Notes under the pieces: model-generated | Seen by the model: the letters and a program-made list of their open reading frames with translations, nothing else | The model's database searches: none | What the model was told of the DNA's origin: nothing | Translations under genes and position numbers: made by a program | Shown: positions 52,987-62,011 of the stretch, in pieces | Layout: each line of letters begins with the position of its first letter | How positions within the stretch are numbered: the stretch's first letter is position 1 | Origin: Parasporobacterium sp. | GTDB taxonomy: Bacteria > Bacillota > Clostridia > Lachnospirales > Lachnospiraceae | Direction of reading: 5' to 3' | Assembly: GCA_017510065.1 (NCBI GenBank) | Contig: JAFWOB010000086.1 | Location: forward strand, 1-64,000 | DNA: 64,000 nt

Positions 52987-53934
52987 ATGAAAACAGCACA
53001 GATCGTCGTACCTGTTTATAATGAAGAAGAAGGAATCAGACGTTTCCATGAGGTTGTGGGCGGCATTATAGGCGGCCTTCAGGACTATGCGATCTCTTTT
53101 ATCTTTGTCAATGATGGAAGCAGCGACGGGTCAATGTCTGTGATCCGGTCTCTTGCGAAGGAAGATCCCCGGGTGAAATATATTTCCTTTTCCCGGAATT
53201 TCGGAAAGGAAGCAGCCATCTATGCGGGACTGGAGTATTCCTCGGCCGATATGGTGATCCTGATCGATGCGGATCTGCAGCATCCGCCGGAACTGATCCC
53301 GCAGATGCTGAACTATGTGGGATGCGGCGAATATGATGCCTGCGGCGCCAAACGGTACCCTGGCTTCATGTCCCGGCTGTTTACCAGTATCAACAACAAA
53401 ATGTCAACGGTGAAGCTTCAGACCGGCGCGACGGACTATATGTGTATGAACCGTAAGTTCGTAAACGCCGTGCTCAGTCTGTGTGAAAACCAGAGGTTTT
53501 CCAAGGGACTGTTCGCCTGGGTGGGATATCGTGTGAAATGGGTGGATTATGTGCAGGGACCCAGGACAACGGGGCAGAGCAAATGGAATTTCCGGAAGCT
53601 CCTGTCCTACGCCATTGACGGGATTACAGGATTCAGCGTGATCCCCCTCAGGATGGTGTCTCTAGCCGGCGCAGTGATCTGCTTGCTTGCAGTGATCTAT
53701 ATTATCATTACCCTGATAAAGACTTTGGTGAACGGGGTTGATGTCCCGGGGTATGCCACGCTTCTGATCATACTTCTGTTCATGGGCGGGATCATCCTTC
53801 TGTCCATCGGGATCCTCGGGAGCTATATCGGCAGGATCTTTATGGAATCTAAGGACAGACCCGTTTATCTGACTGATGAAACAAATATAGAGAAGGACCC
53901 GGAGCCAGGATCCGGCAGCGGACATAAGATATGA
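52987..53934 (+). CDS. Family 2 glycosyltransferase, CsbB/GtrB type
   Basis: A 315-residue membrane glycosyltransferase that loads sugar onto undecaprenyl phosphate. The catalytic domain has VPVYNEEEGIRRFHEVV, VNDGSSDGS and the metal motif DADLQHPPEL (near residue 97), with the QxxRW-like region in KWNFRKLLSYAIDGI. Two C-terminal membrane segments lie at about 228-252 and 258-282. It overlaps the YfhO-like gene by 4 nt. In B. subtilis CsbB and YfhO add GlcNAc to lipoteichoic acid, which suggests the same here. Confidence 0.92.
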   Translation: MKTAQIVVPVYNEEEGIRRFHEVVGGIIGGLQDYAISFIFVNDGSSDGSMSVIRSLAKEDPRVKYISFSRNFGKEAAIYAGLEYSSADMVILIDADLQHPPELIPQMLNYVGCGEYDACGAKRYPGFMSRLFTSINNKMSTVKLQTGATDYMCMNRKFVNAVLSLCENQRFSKGLFAWVGYRVKWVDYVQGPRTTGQSKWNFRKLLSYAIDGITGFSVIPLRMVSLAGAVICLLAVIYIIITLIKTLVNGVDVPGYATLLIILLFMGGIILLSIGILGSYIGRIFMESKDRPVYLTDETNIEKDPEPGSGSGHKI

Positions 53935-56450
53935 AAATAAGTTTACCGAAACCGAAGGAAGGAAGCTGGAAGCAGTATCTGATCAGGAAACTGCCGATCA
54001 TCATGGCATTTCTCATTCCCATCCTGATCCTTCTGATCCTGTATATCGGAAGGGGAGTCTTCCCCTTCGGCGAGAGCACTTATCTTAGGAGCGACATGTA
54101 TCACCAGTACGCTCCTTTTACCAGGGAATTCCAGCGTAATCTCCAGACAGGAGGGAGTCTTCTGTATTCCTGGAACATAGGGCTGGGGACGAATTTCGCC
54201 AGCACCTATGCCTATTATCTGGCATCTCCGGTCAATTGGCTGCTGGGATTGTTCCCGGATACGATGGTCCCGGAATTCATGAACAGCATGCTCATCTTGA
54301 AATCCGGCCTGATGTCCGCGATCTTTGCCTGGTACGTGATCCGCAAATACAAACGCAATGACTATACGGCCACGGTATTCGGATGCTTTTATGCCCTGAG
54401 TTCCTATATGGCGGCTTTCAGCTGGAATGTGATGTGGCTGGACTGTCTGGTCCTGTTCCCACTTATCCTGTATGGTCTGGAAGCGCTGGTGAAGGAAGGA
54501 AAGACAAGGCTGTATCTGATCAGCCTGGCAGTCTGTATCATATCCAATTATTATATCTCCATCATGATCTGTATTTTCCTGGTGTTCTATTTCATCTATC
54601 TGATGATCTGTGAGAGAACCTTCAGGAACAGTTATGATGTGATGTACAGCTGCTGCCAGTTTATCCTGGTTTCCGCAGTCGCGGGATTCCTGTCCATGTT
54701 CCTGATCTTCCCGGCACTGTGCAATCTCCTGATCACGGCATCTTCGTCCTCATCCTTCCCGACATCCATGACGGCGTACTACAGTGTCCTGGAAATGCTG
54801 TCGAAATCCCTGATCAATACGGAACCGGCTGTGTTCAGCGGTCATTTTCCGAATATTTACTGTACAATGGCACTTTTCTTACTGGTGCCTCTTTACTGGA
54901 TCTGCCGGGGGATCTCCGCCAGGGAAAAGGCTGGAAAGACCCTGCTGATCTGTCTGCTGGCCTTCAGCTTCATGTTCAATGTCCCGACTTTTGTCTGGCA
55001 CGGGTTCCATTTTCCCAACAGCCTGCCCTGCAGATATTCCTTCATCTATATCTTCCTGGTCCTTGTCATGGGGTATCAGGCACTGCTCAGAATCCGGCGA
55101 TTCCGTACAAGAGAGATCGTAATCTGCGCAGTTATGGGGATCGGCGGCGTCTTTTTGCTGCAGAAGCTCTATGAATCGGAGACTCTGACGCTGGGCAATG
55201 CTTTCCTGGGAGTTTTATTTATCCTGCTGTATCTTGCGATCTGTGTGCTGCTGAAGAACCGGAAGATCTCCGGGACGGTTATCATGATCTTCCTGCTGCT
55301 CATCATGATCGCGGAAACCGTGATCAATACCAATGCGACCGGCTATTCGACGACCAGCCGGACGGTCTATACGTCCGATAACGAGGCAATCCGGGAGATG
55401 CTTTCCGAAGTGAAAGACGGTTCTTTCTTCCGGGTGGAAAAGGTACAGAGAAGAACCAAGAATGACGGAACCTGGAATGATTACAACAGCGCTTCCATCT
55501 TTTCTTCCACCACGGTGGAAGGCAATTCCGACCTGTTCACGAGACTGGGAATGCAGGGAAGGATCAACGCCTACTCTTATTCCGGGCATACACCGTTTAC
55601 CCAGGCGCTTCTGGGGGTGAAGTATGAGATCTCGGACAGTGAGCAATCAGATCCTCTGATGACAAAGATTTCTTCCTATGATAAATACAACCTCTACAGA
55701 AACAAATATGCGCTGTCCCTGGGATTTCTGGTAGATCATGATGTTGACAGTACTGCCGCGCCAATGTCCAATCCGTTCGGCTATCAGAACGGTCTGCTTA
55801 TGGATATTGCAGAAACGGAAGGCGTCTTTGAGACCATGGACAGTGTGAGCGGGGAAGCAGCATCGTTTACGGTACAGAAAGACGGAAGATGTCTTGTGTA
55901 TCTGACAGGGAGCATTAAAAATGTAAGAACAGCCATCAAGACGGATGAAGAGAATGTGGTCGAAGGAGCGTTTGATTCCCTGGAAACGCCGCAGATCATC
56001 GATCTGGGAGATGTAAAAACCGGAGATGTCGTTACGATCACAAGCAATGATGTGGATTCCCCGACGGTCACAGCCTATCCTGCCATCATGGATTATGACC
56101 TGTATGAAAAAGCCATGCAGACTCTGAGCGCGCATCAGATGGAGATCACAGAGTTTCAGGATACCTATGTGAAGGGACAGGTTTTTGTTTCAGATCGTCC
56201 GGTCCTGTTTACCACGATCCCTTATGATAAAGGGTGGTCGGTGTTTGTCGATGGACAAAAGAGCGCTTACCGGGATCTGGAAAACTCTTTTATCCTCGTG
56301 GACCTTGAGCCGGGAGAGCATACGATAGAGTTCCGGTACTGGCCTTCGGGGCTGACGATCGGGATCATGCTGACTCTGGTCGGGATCGCAGGGTTCGTTA
56401 TAATGGAGCTCATGCAGAAAAAACGAATAAAAAATACAAAAAACAGATAG
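53931..56450 (+). CDS. YfhO family membrane protein (GT-C fold)
   Basis: An 839-residue polytopic protein of the YfhO family, taking polyprenyl-linked sugar from CsbB and placing it on an exported polymer. About 12-14 membrane segments fill residues 20-480, with the conserved outer-loop start SDMYHQYAPFTREF near residue 52. A C-terminal extracellular part of about 320 residues holds the soluble domain, and a last segment, IGIMLTLVGIAGFVIMELM, precedes a basic tail. It is coupled to the glycosyltransferase. No GtcA-type flippase is present beside them. Confidence 0.9.
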   Translation: MKISLPKPKEGSWKQYLIRKLPIIMAFLIPILILLILYIGRGVFPFGESTYLRSDMYHQYAPFTREFQRNLQTGGSLLYSWNIGLGTNFASTYAYYLASPVNWLLGLFPDTMVPEFMNSMLILKSGLMSAIFAWYVIRKYKRNDYTATVFGCFYALSSYMAAFSWNVMWLDCLVLFPLILYGLEALVKEGKTRLYLISLAVCIISNYYISIMICIFLVFYFIYLMICERTFRNSYDVMYSCCQFILVSAVAGFLSMFLIFPALCNLLITASSSSSFPTSMTAYYSVLEMLSKSLINTEPAVFSGHFPNIYCTMALFLLVPLYWICRGISAREKAGKTLLICLLAFSFMFNVPTFVWHGFHFPNSLPCRYSFIYIFLVLVMGYQALLRIRRFRTREIVICAVMGIGGVFLLQKLYESETLTLGNAFLGVLFILLYLAICVLLKNRKISGTVIMIFLLLIMIAETVINTNATGYSTTSRTVYTSDNEAIREMLSEVKDGSFFRVEKVQRRTKNDGTWNDYNSASIFSSTTVEGNSDLFTRLGMQGRINAYSYSGHTPFTQALLGVKYEISDSEQSDPLMTKISSYDKYNLYRNKYALSLGFLVDHDVDSTAAPMSNPFGYQNGLLMDIAETEGVFETMDSVSGEAASFTVQKDGRCLVYLTGSIKNVRTAIKTDEENVVEGAFDSLETPQIIDLGDVKTGDVVTITSNDVDSPTVTAYPAIMDYDLYEKAMQTLSAHQMEITEFQDTYVKGQVFVSDRPVLFTTIPYDKGWSVFVDGQKSAYRDLENSFILVDLEPGEHTIEFRYWPSGLTIGIMLTLVGIAGFVIMELMQKKRIKNTKNR

Positions 56451-56456
56451 AACTGC

Positions 56457-56485
56457 TTGTAATTTGTGAAACGATACAGTAGAAT
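56457..56485 (+). promoter_or_regulatory. Promoter of the rpsB-tsf operon
   Basis: TTGTAA (56457-56462), a 17-bp spacer and TAGAAT (56480-56485) lie about 110 bp before the rpsB start, just after the YfhO gene. Confidence 0.7.
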
Positions 56486-56489
56486 AAGC

Positions 56490-56590
56490 AAGTTGTGAAA
56501 TAAACACGCACGTCTTTTCTGCGGGCCCTGCCGGATATACTCGGTCCGGTCCCCTCAGAAACAGGGCGTGGGGAAGAAAACAGGAGGAAA
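56490..56590 (+). promoter_or_regulatory. GC-rich structured leader of rpsB
   Basis: The 5' leader contains a GC-rich stretch, including GGGCCCTGCC (56523-56532) and CCGG repeats around 56531 and 56548, that can fold into stems. By position it may be an autoregulatory S2 leader, as known upstream of rpsB in other bacteria; I cannot match a defined motif. Confidence 0.35.
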
Positions 56591-56595
56591 ATTAA

Positions 56596-57345
56596 ATGAG
56601 TGTTATTTCAATGAAACAGTTACTGGAAGCAGGTGTGCATTTCGGACACCAGACCCGCAGATGGAACCCCAAGATGGCTCCGTACATCTATACCGAGAGA
56701 AACGGTATCTATATCATCGACCTTCAGAAAACCGTCGGACTGATCGATGATGCATTCGACGCAGTATCCGATATCACCGCACAGGGCGGCACCATCCTTT
56801 TCGTAGGAACCAAGAAGCAGGCTCAGGAAGCCATCAGGACCGAAGCAGAACGCTGCGGTATGTATTATGTCAACGAGAGATGGCTCGGCGGTATGCTTAC
56901 CAACTTCAAGACCATCCAGTCCAGAGTCAAGAGACTGAAAGACATTGAGAAGATGGAAGAAGACGGCACCTTTGAAGTTCTGCCGAAGAAGGAAGTTATC
57001 GCCATCAGAAAAGAGCAGGAGAAACTGGAGAAGAACCTTGGCGGTATCAAGGAAATGAGAAAACTCCCGGATGCTATTTTCGTAGTTGATCCCAAGAAGG
57101 AAAAGATCTGCGTACAGGAAGCTCACAAGCTGGGCATCACCCTGATCGGTATCTGTGACACCAACTGTGATCCGGAAGAACTGGATTATGTGATCCCGGG
57201 CAATGATGATGCGATCCGCGCCGTAAAACTGATCGTTTCCAAGATGGCAGATGCTGTTATCGAGGCAAACCAGGGTATGGAATATGTCGTGGAAGCACCG
57301 GAAGCCGAGGAAGAAGAAGCGGCAGAAGCAGCAGTAGAAGAATAA
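56596..57345 (+). CDS. rpsB: 30S ribosomal protein S2
   Basis: A 249-residue small-subunit protein. It begins [23 protein letters not shown] in outline and contains [13 protein letters not shown] near residue 95 and [14 protein letters not shown] near the end, all diagnostic. The C-terminus has an extra Glu/Ala-rich acidic tail. AGGAGGAAA precedes the ATG. Elongation factor Ts follows 27 bp later, the universal arrangement. Confidence 0.97.
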   Translation: MSVISMKQLLEAGVHFGHQTRRWNPKMAPYIYTERNGIYIIDLQKTVGLIDDAFDAVSDITAQGGTILFVGTKKQAQEAIRTEAERCGMYYVNERWLGGMLTNFKTIQSRVKRLKDIEKMEEDGTFEVLPKKEVIAIRKEQEKLEKNLGGIKEMRKLPDAIFVVDPKKEKICVQEAHKLGITLIGICDTNCDPEELDYVIPGNDDAIRAVKLIVSKMADAVIEANQGMEYVVEAPEAEEEEAAEAAVEE

Positions 57346-57372
57346 TTACAGTTTATATATAAGGAGACGAAA

Positions 57373-58464
57373 ATGGCAGCAGTAACCACAGCAATGGTAA
57401 AAGAATTAAGAGATATGACAGGCGCTGGTATCATGGCCTGTAAGAATGCACTGGTCGAGAATGACGGTGATATGGAAAAGGCAGTGGAATCCCTTCGTAA
57501 GCGCGGTGAGGCACAGGCAGTCAAGAAAGCCGGCCGTATCGCAGCAGAAGGCCTGGTTTCCCTGGTTGTGAAGGAAGATAAAAATGCAGCGATCGTCGAA
57601 GTAAACTCTGAAACAGACTTCGTGGCAAAGACAGACAAGTTCCAGGATTTTGTCAAGGCAGTTGTAGAGCAGGTTTATGCATCTGATGCAGTAGATGTTG
57701 ATGAACTGAAGAATGACAAACTGCTGAATGATCCTACAAGAACAGTCGGAGAAGAACTGGTCAACCAGATCGCTACCATCGGTGAGAACCTTTCTATCAG
57801 AAGATTTGCAAGGATCAAATCCGACGGCCTGGTAGTCGGCTACGTACACGGCGGCGGAAGAATCGGCGTTCTGGTAGAAGCAGCAGCACAGAACAATGAC
57901 GCCAACAAGGAAGCCCTGAAGAATGTCGCAATGCAGGTTGCAGCTATGAACCCGCAGTACATCAGCAGGGATAACATGTCTGAAAAAGAACTGGCAGACC
58001 TGAAAGAGGTTGTGATCGACAGCTCCCTGAATACACCGGAAACTCTTGCAAAGCCGATCCTGGTCAGAATGATCGACAAGGTTCTGAGCGAGTCTTTATG
58101 GTCAGAGCAGGATGCTGCTATCTACGAAGAGCAGAAGAACAACCTGAACTACCTGTTCAATTTCCTTTCCAAGGAAGCGAAAGCAGTTGTTGCGGAGCAG
58201 GCTATGAAGCACAAAGATTCCATCGTTGCTGACAAGATCTTCAGCGGACTGGTAGAAGGCCGTTTCACCAAGCAGCTGAAAGACATCTGCCTTCTGGATC
58301 AGATCTATGTAAAGGCAGAAGACGGCAAGCAGACCGTCGGCAAATATCTGGAATCTGTCGATAAGGATATCAAGATTACCAATATCGTTCGTTTTGAAGT
58401 CGGCGAAGGCATCGAGAAGAAGCAGGAAAACTTCGCTGAAGAAGTTGCAAAACAGATGATGTAA
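57373..58464 (+). CDS. tsf: Elongation factor Ts, with an internal insertion
   Basis: A 363-residue nucleotide exchange factor for EF-Tu, longer than the usual 290-310. It starts with the UBA-like VKELRDMTGAGIMACKNAL and contains the TDFVAKTD motif near residue 78. Between residues about 215 and 290 lies extra sequence (IDKVLSESLWSEQDAAIYEEQKN and nearby) before the conserved LKDICLLDQIYV. AAGGAG precedes the start. Nothing suggests loss of function. Confidence 0.95.
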   Translation: MAAVTTAMVKELRDMTGAGIMACKNALVENDGDMEKAVESLRKRGEAQAVKKAGRIAAEGLVSLVVKEDKNAAIVEVNSETDFVAKTDKFQDFVKAVVEQVYASDAVDVDELKNDKLLNDPTRTVGEELVNQIATIGENLSIRRFARIKSDGLVVGYVHGGGRIGVLVEAAAQNNDANKEALKNVAMQVAAMNPQYISRDNMSEKELADLKEVVIDSSLNTPETLAKPILVRMIDKVLSESLWSEQDAAIYEEQKNNLNYLFNFLSKEAKAVVAEQAMKHKDSIVADKIFSGLVEGRFTKQLKDICLLDQIYVKAEDGKQTVGKYLESVDKDIKITNIVRFEVGEGIEKKQENFAEEVAKQMM

Positions 58465-58471
58465 TCCCTTT

Positions 58472-59845
58472 ATGAAAGAGATCGCAAGAAAAACAAAAAA
58501 AGAGATCGACTTTACTAATGGCCCTGTTCTGGGGCCATTAGTTAAATTTATGGGTCCTGTTCTGGCAGCCCTTATGATCCAGTCGCTGTACAGCGCAGTG
58601 GACCTGATGATCGTAGGACAGTTCGGGACAGCGGTGAATGTATCCGGCGTATCGGTGGGCGGCTCCCTGACATATACCATTCAGGCAGTCATCACTTCTC
58701 TTGCCATGGGTACTACTATACTACTGGGTCAGGCCATTGGTGAGGGACGGAAAAAAGATTCCGGGAAGATCGTAGGAACGACTGTGATCCTGTTTGCCGC
58801 CATTGCCCTTTTGGTCACAGCTCTGCTGCTGATCTTCGCACGGCAGGGAATGATCCTTTTGCAGACACCGCAGGAGGCGCTGGAGGAAGGCGTCATCTAT
58901 GTCCGGATCTGCGCCATAGGAATGATCTTCATTGTGGCTTACAATGTCCTGGGAAGCGTATTCCGGGGAATCGGAGATTCCAATACGCCGCTGATCTCTG
59001 TTGCCATTGCCTGTGCGGTCAATGTAGGAGGAGATCTTCTTCTGGTAGGCGTTTTCCATATGGCTGCTGCCGGCGCAGCGATCGCTACGGTTTTTGCGCA
59101 GGCGGTCAGCGTGGTGATTTCCTATGTGATCGCCAGAAAAAAGGGACTTCCTTTCGAACTGAACCAGGATACTCTGAAGTTTGATAAGAGGATTGCCCTT
59201 GCTGTCATGAAACTGGGTACCCCGCTGGCTCTGCAGAGTCTGATCGTGAGCGGCTCCTTTATGATCCTTCAGGGAATCCTGAATACACTGGGACTGATCG
59301 CCTCTGCCGGGATCGGGATCGCAGGAAGGCTTCTTACGTTTATCATGCTCTTTCCGGATGCGGCTCTGCAGGCTCTGTCGGCTTTTGTGGCACACAATGT
59401 GGGAGCGAGGAAACTTCATCGGGCAAAGAGAGCATTTGTCCATACTGTCTGGATGAGTCTTGTATTTTCCTGTCTTATGTCTATCCTTTCGTTCTTTAAC
59501 GGAACGATCCTGACAGGTATTTTTACCTCTGATCCGGATATCATGGTGGCTGCCGCGGATTATCTGAAGGCTTTCGCGATTGACTGCTTCTTATGTTCCT
59601 CTTTGTTCGGCTTTATCGGCTACCTGAACGGCTGCGGAAAAACGGGGATTTCCTTTATTCAGGGGATTGTGGGCGTTGCGGTAAGGATTCCGGCTGCCTT
59701 TTTCCTGAAAAGCATCAGCAGTTCCCTGTTTGTGATCGGACTTGCCACCCCGATCTCTACAGTTGTACAGAACATTTTATGTCTGATCTATTTCCTGGCC
59801 TCCAACCAGAAACTGACAGAGATGTATGAAGGAGACAGGGAGTAA
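58472..59845 (+). CDS. MATE family efflux transporter
   Basis: A 457-residue, 12-segment MATE exporter. Family blocks are FMGPVLAALMIQSLYSAVDLMIVG near the start, MGTTILLGQAIGEGRK, and GSVFRGIGDSNTPLISVAIACAVN in outline. It begins 7 bp after the tsf stop without a clear SD. A perfect 11-bp inverted repeat lies within its first 24 codons. Adjacent to translation genes only by position; substrate unknown. Confidence 0.92.
   Translation: MKEIARKTKKEIDFTNGPVLGPLVKFMGPVLAALMIQSLYSAVDLMIVGQFGTAVNVSGVSVGGSLTYTIQAVITSLAMGTTILLGQAIGEGRKKDSGKIVGTTVILFAAIALLVTALLLIFARQGMILLQTPQEALEEGVIYVRICAIGMIFIVAYNVLGSVFRGIGDSNTPLISVAIACAVNVGGDLLLVGVFHMAAAGAAIATVFAQAVSVVISYVIARKKGLPFELNQDTLKFDKRIALAVMKLGTPLALQSLIVSGSFMILQGILNTLGLIASAGIGIAGRLLTFIMLFPDAALQALSAFVAHNVGARKLHRAKRAFVHTVWMSLVFSCLMSILSFFNGTILTGIFTSDPDIMVAAADYLKAFAIDCFLCSSLFGFIGYLNGCGKTGISFIQGIVGVAVRIPAAFFLKSISSSLFVIGLATPISTVVQNILCLIYFLASNQKLTEMYEGDRE
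58514..58542 (+). promoter_or_regulatory. Hairpin inside the 5' coding region of the MATE gene
   Basis: ACTAATGGCCC (58514-58524) and GGGCCATTAGT (58532-58542) form a perfect 11-bp stem with a 7-nt loop, in the codons for TNGPVLGPLV. AT-rich sequence follows but no T run. It could lower readthrough from tsf or hinder translation. Confidence 0.55.
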
Positions 59846-59868
59846 ATAACAGCTTTTTGTTGACTGGA

Positions 59869-59904
59869 TGTGGATAACGCGGCGGCAGAAACATGTTATC
59901 CACA
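59869..59904. promoter_or_regulatory. Pair of inverted DnaA boxes upstream of mraZ
   Basis: TGTGGATAA (59869-59877) and TTATCCACA (59896-59904) are perfect consensus DnaA boxes in opposite orientation, 18 bp apart. They lie between the MATE stop and the terminator before the mraZ promoter region. They may be ordinary DnaA-binding or titration sites; no AT-rich unwinding element with dnaA lies nearby. Confidence 0.65.
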
Positions 59905-59938
59905 AGTAAAAAAACAGAATATTAATAATCTTTTACAA

Positions 59939-59974
59939 TCAAGTGCTTTCACCCGAAAGTGCTTGATTTTTTTC
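59939..59974 (+). terminator. Terminator before the division cluster
   Basis: TCAAGTGCTTTC and GAAAGTGCTTGA pair over 12 bp with two G-U pairs, followed by seven T. It should insulate mraZ from upstream transcription. Confidence 0.88.
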
Positions 59975-59997
59975 GTATAGGGGGTTAATATGTCTCA

Positions 59998-60037
59998 AAA
60001 GTGGTGAATTGTGGCACTTAATGGAGGAAAGTGGTAA
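59998..60037 (+). promoter_or_regulatory. MraZ-box array (four TGG elements at 10-bp steps)
   Basis: GTGG, GTGG, ATGG and GTGG begin at 60001, 60011, 60021 and 60031, each in an AAAGTGG-like context. MraZ is known to bind tandem TGG-type repeats before its own gene. A -10-like TATAGA lies at 60074-60079. Confidence 0.75.
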
Positions 60038-60114
60038 AGTCTCGCAAGAGAAAAGGGCACGGAACTTCTTAAGTATAGACTGTAGAAAAGTCGCTGGGAG
60101 GTAACAGGTAAGCT

Positions 60115-60549
60115 ATGCAGTTTATGGGTGAGTACAATCATTCCATAGATGCCAAGGGCAGGATAATAGTCCCCTCAAAGTTCCGGGAAAAACTGGGTGA
60201 CCGGTTTATCGTGACAAAGGGACTTGACGGCTGCTTGTGGGTTTTCTCAACATCTGAGTGGGAAAGTTTCTCAGGAAAACTCACAAGCCTGCCTGTTGCC
60301 AGGAGAGACGCCCGTAATTTTACGAGGTTCTTCCTGGCAGGCGCCACCGAAGCGGAAACGGACAAAATGGGGAGGATACTCCTTCCGCAGGTTCTCAGGG
60401 ACTATGCAAAGCTGGACAAAGATGCTGTTCTGATCGGAGCAGGAAACCGGGTCGAGATCTGGAATAAGGACGAATGGACCGACATATCCACATTTGACAA
60501 TGTAAATGACCTGGCCGAGCAGATGGGAGAATGGGGATTTGGAATTTAA
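60115..60549 (+). CDS. mraZ: Transcriptional regulator MraZ
   Basis: A 144-residue regulator that forms rings and represses the division and wall cluster. Two SpoVT/AbrB-like repeats are seen: [23 protein letters not shown] near the start and [22 protein letters not shown] in the second half. The repeated MraZ boxes upstream indicate autoregulation. GGAGGT lies 12 nt before the ATG. The rsmH start overlaps its end. Confidence 0.95.
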   Translation: MQFMGEYNHSIDAKGRIIVPSKFREKLGDRFIVTKGLDGCLWVFSTSEWESFSGKLTSLPVARRDARNFTRFFLAGATEAETDKMGRILLPQVLRDYAKLDKDAVLIGAGNRVEIWNKDEWTDISTFDNVNDLAEQMGEWGFGI

Positions 60550-61471
60550 ACATGAGTCGGTTTTGGTAAACGAAACCCTGGACAGTTTAAAGATTAACCC
60601 GGACGGGATCTATGTTGACGGAACACTAGGCGGAGGCGGTCATTCTTTCAAGATCATCCAGAAGCTGAGAAAAGGACGCCTGATCGACATAGATCAGGAT
60701 CAGGATGCGCTGGATGCTTCCTATAAAAGACTTGCGATCTTTAAAGAGAAGGTCACTCTTGTAAAAGACAATTATGCAAATATCAAGCAGATCCTTCAGG
60801 ATCTGAAGATCGATCAGGTGGACGGGATCCTTCTGGATATAGGAGTTTCGTCCTTTCAGATCGACAATCCGGAGCGAGGATTCACCTACAGGGAAGACGC
60901 ACCGCTGGATATGAGGATGGACAAGCAGTCAGCCCTGACCGCGAGAGAAGTGGTCAATACCTATTCGCGGGAGGATCTGGCGAGGATCATACGTGATTAC
61001 GGCGAAGAGAAGTTTGCCAATAATATCGCAAAGCATATTGAGGAGGCCCGGAAAGAATCTCCGATCGAAACCACCGGGCAGCTGAAAGAGATCATAGAAC
61101 ATGCAATCCCAGCCGCTGTTCGCAAGGGGCAGCAGGGATTTGCGAAAAAGACGTTTCAGGCACTGCGGATCGAAGTGAACTCAGAACTGGATGTTCTGGA
61201 TTCCTCCATAGATACCATGATCGGTCTGTTAAAGCCCGGAGGAAGGCTGGCGATCATTACATTTCATTCGCTGGAAGACCGAATCGTGAAGAACCGGTTC
61301 AGGGAAAATGAAAACCCCTGTACCTGCCCTCCGGATTTTCCGGTCTGTGTGTGCGGGGCTGTATCCCGGGGGAAGGTTATTACCAGGAAGCCCATTGTAC
61401 CGACACCGGAAGAATGTGCGAGAAACAAACGCGCAGGCAGCGCAAAATTAAGAGTTTTTGAAAGAAGTTAG
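60539..61471 (+). CDS. rsmH: 16S rRNA (cytosine(1402)-N(4))-methyltransferase
   Basis: A 310-residue SAM-dependent enzyme that methylates C1402 of 16S rRNA. The start is TTG 60539, giving (M)[14 protein letters not shown], the family N-terminus; GGGAG lies 9 nt upstream. An ATG at 60506 would add 11 residues that match nothing. It has [26 protein letters not shown] and [13 protein letters not shown] motifs, all expected. It overlaps mraZ by 11 nt and ftsL follows 26 bp later. Confidence 0.93.
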   Translation: MEFKHESVLVNETLDSLKINPDGIYVDGTLGGGGHSFKIIQKLRKGRLIDIDQDQDALDASYKRLAIFKEKVTLVKDNYANIKQILQDLKIDQVDGILLDIGVSSFQIDNPERGFTYREDAPLDMRMDKQSALTAREVVNTYSREDLARIIRDYGEEKFANNIAKHIEEARKESPIETTGQLKEIIEHAIPAAVRKGQQGFAKKTFQALRIEVNSELDVLDSSIDTMIGLLKPGGRLAIITFHSLEDRIVKNRFRENENPCTCPPDFPVCVCGAVSRGKVITRKPIVPTPEECARNKRAGSAKLRVFERS

Positions 61472-61497
61472 GAACATACAGGCAGGATTTATCAGGA

Positions 61498-62010
61498 ATG
61501 GGTTGCAGAACAAGAGCAAATGAGTATTATGCGATGATGTCTCAGGCACAGGTACAGCAAAACAGAAGACATAGAGATATCGTAGAGGGAAACGTGGTAC
61601 GGAAGAGCGTTCCCCAGAAGGCAGCGCCTGTCCGAATCAAAAAGCACAGGAAAAAAGCTGCATCTGTTTCTGCTGCAAAAGCATTTGCGAGACAGAAAGC
61701 AAGATTTGTTGCTCTCGGTGTGATCGGTTCCATTGTCGTGATCTTTTTATGTACCGCCTTGCTGATGACCATGGAAAAGAGCAGTACCCTGGCAGAAGAA
61801 GTGACGTTAAGGGAATCACAGCTGGATGAACTGACAATTGCCAATGACGCCAGGAAATACGAGATCGACAGTTCCGTTGACCTGAATTATGTTATTTCAG
61901 TCGCAACCGAAGAACTGGGCATGGTGCGCAGCAGTCTTTCCCAGGTTGTTACATACAGCACGAAAGACACTGAATATTTGCAGCAGGTGGCGAAAGTACC
62001 CGCTGATTAA
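61498..62010 (+). CDS. ftsL: Cell division protein FtsL
   Basis: A 170-residue bitopic protein. The first 73 residues are basic and cytoplasmic (KKHRKKAASVSAAKAFARQKAR), residues about 74-93 span the membrane (LGVIGSIVVIFLCTALLMTM), and a short coiled coil follows (EEVTLRESQLDELTIANDA) before the conserved ATEELGMVRSS...VVTYST. FtsL links FtsB and FtsI or its relatives in the septum. Position between rsmH and a PBP gene supports the call; sequence is poorly conserved. Confidence 0.88.
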   Translation: MGCRTRANEYYAMMSQAQVQQNRRHRDIVEGNVVRKSVPQKAAPVRIKKHRKKAASVSAAKAFARQKARFVALGVIGSIVVIFLCTALLMTMEKSSTLAEEVTLRESQLDELTIANDARKYEIDSSVDLNYVISVATEELGMVRSSLSQVVTYSTKDTEYLQQVAKVPAD

Positions 62011-62011
62011 T

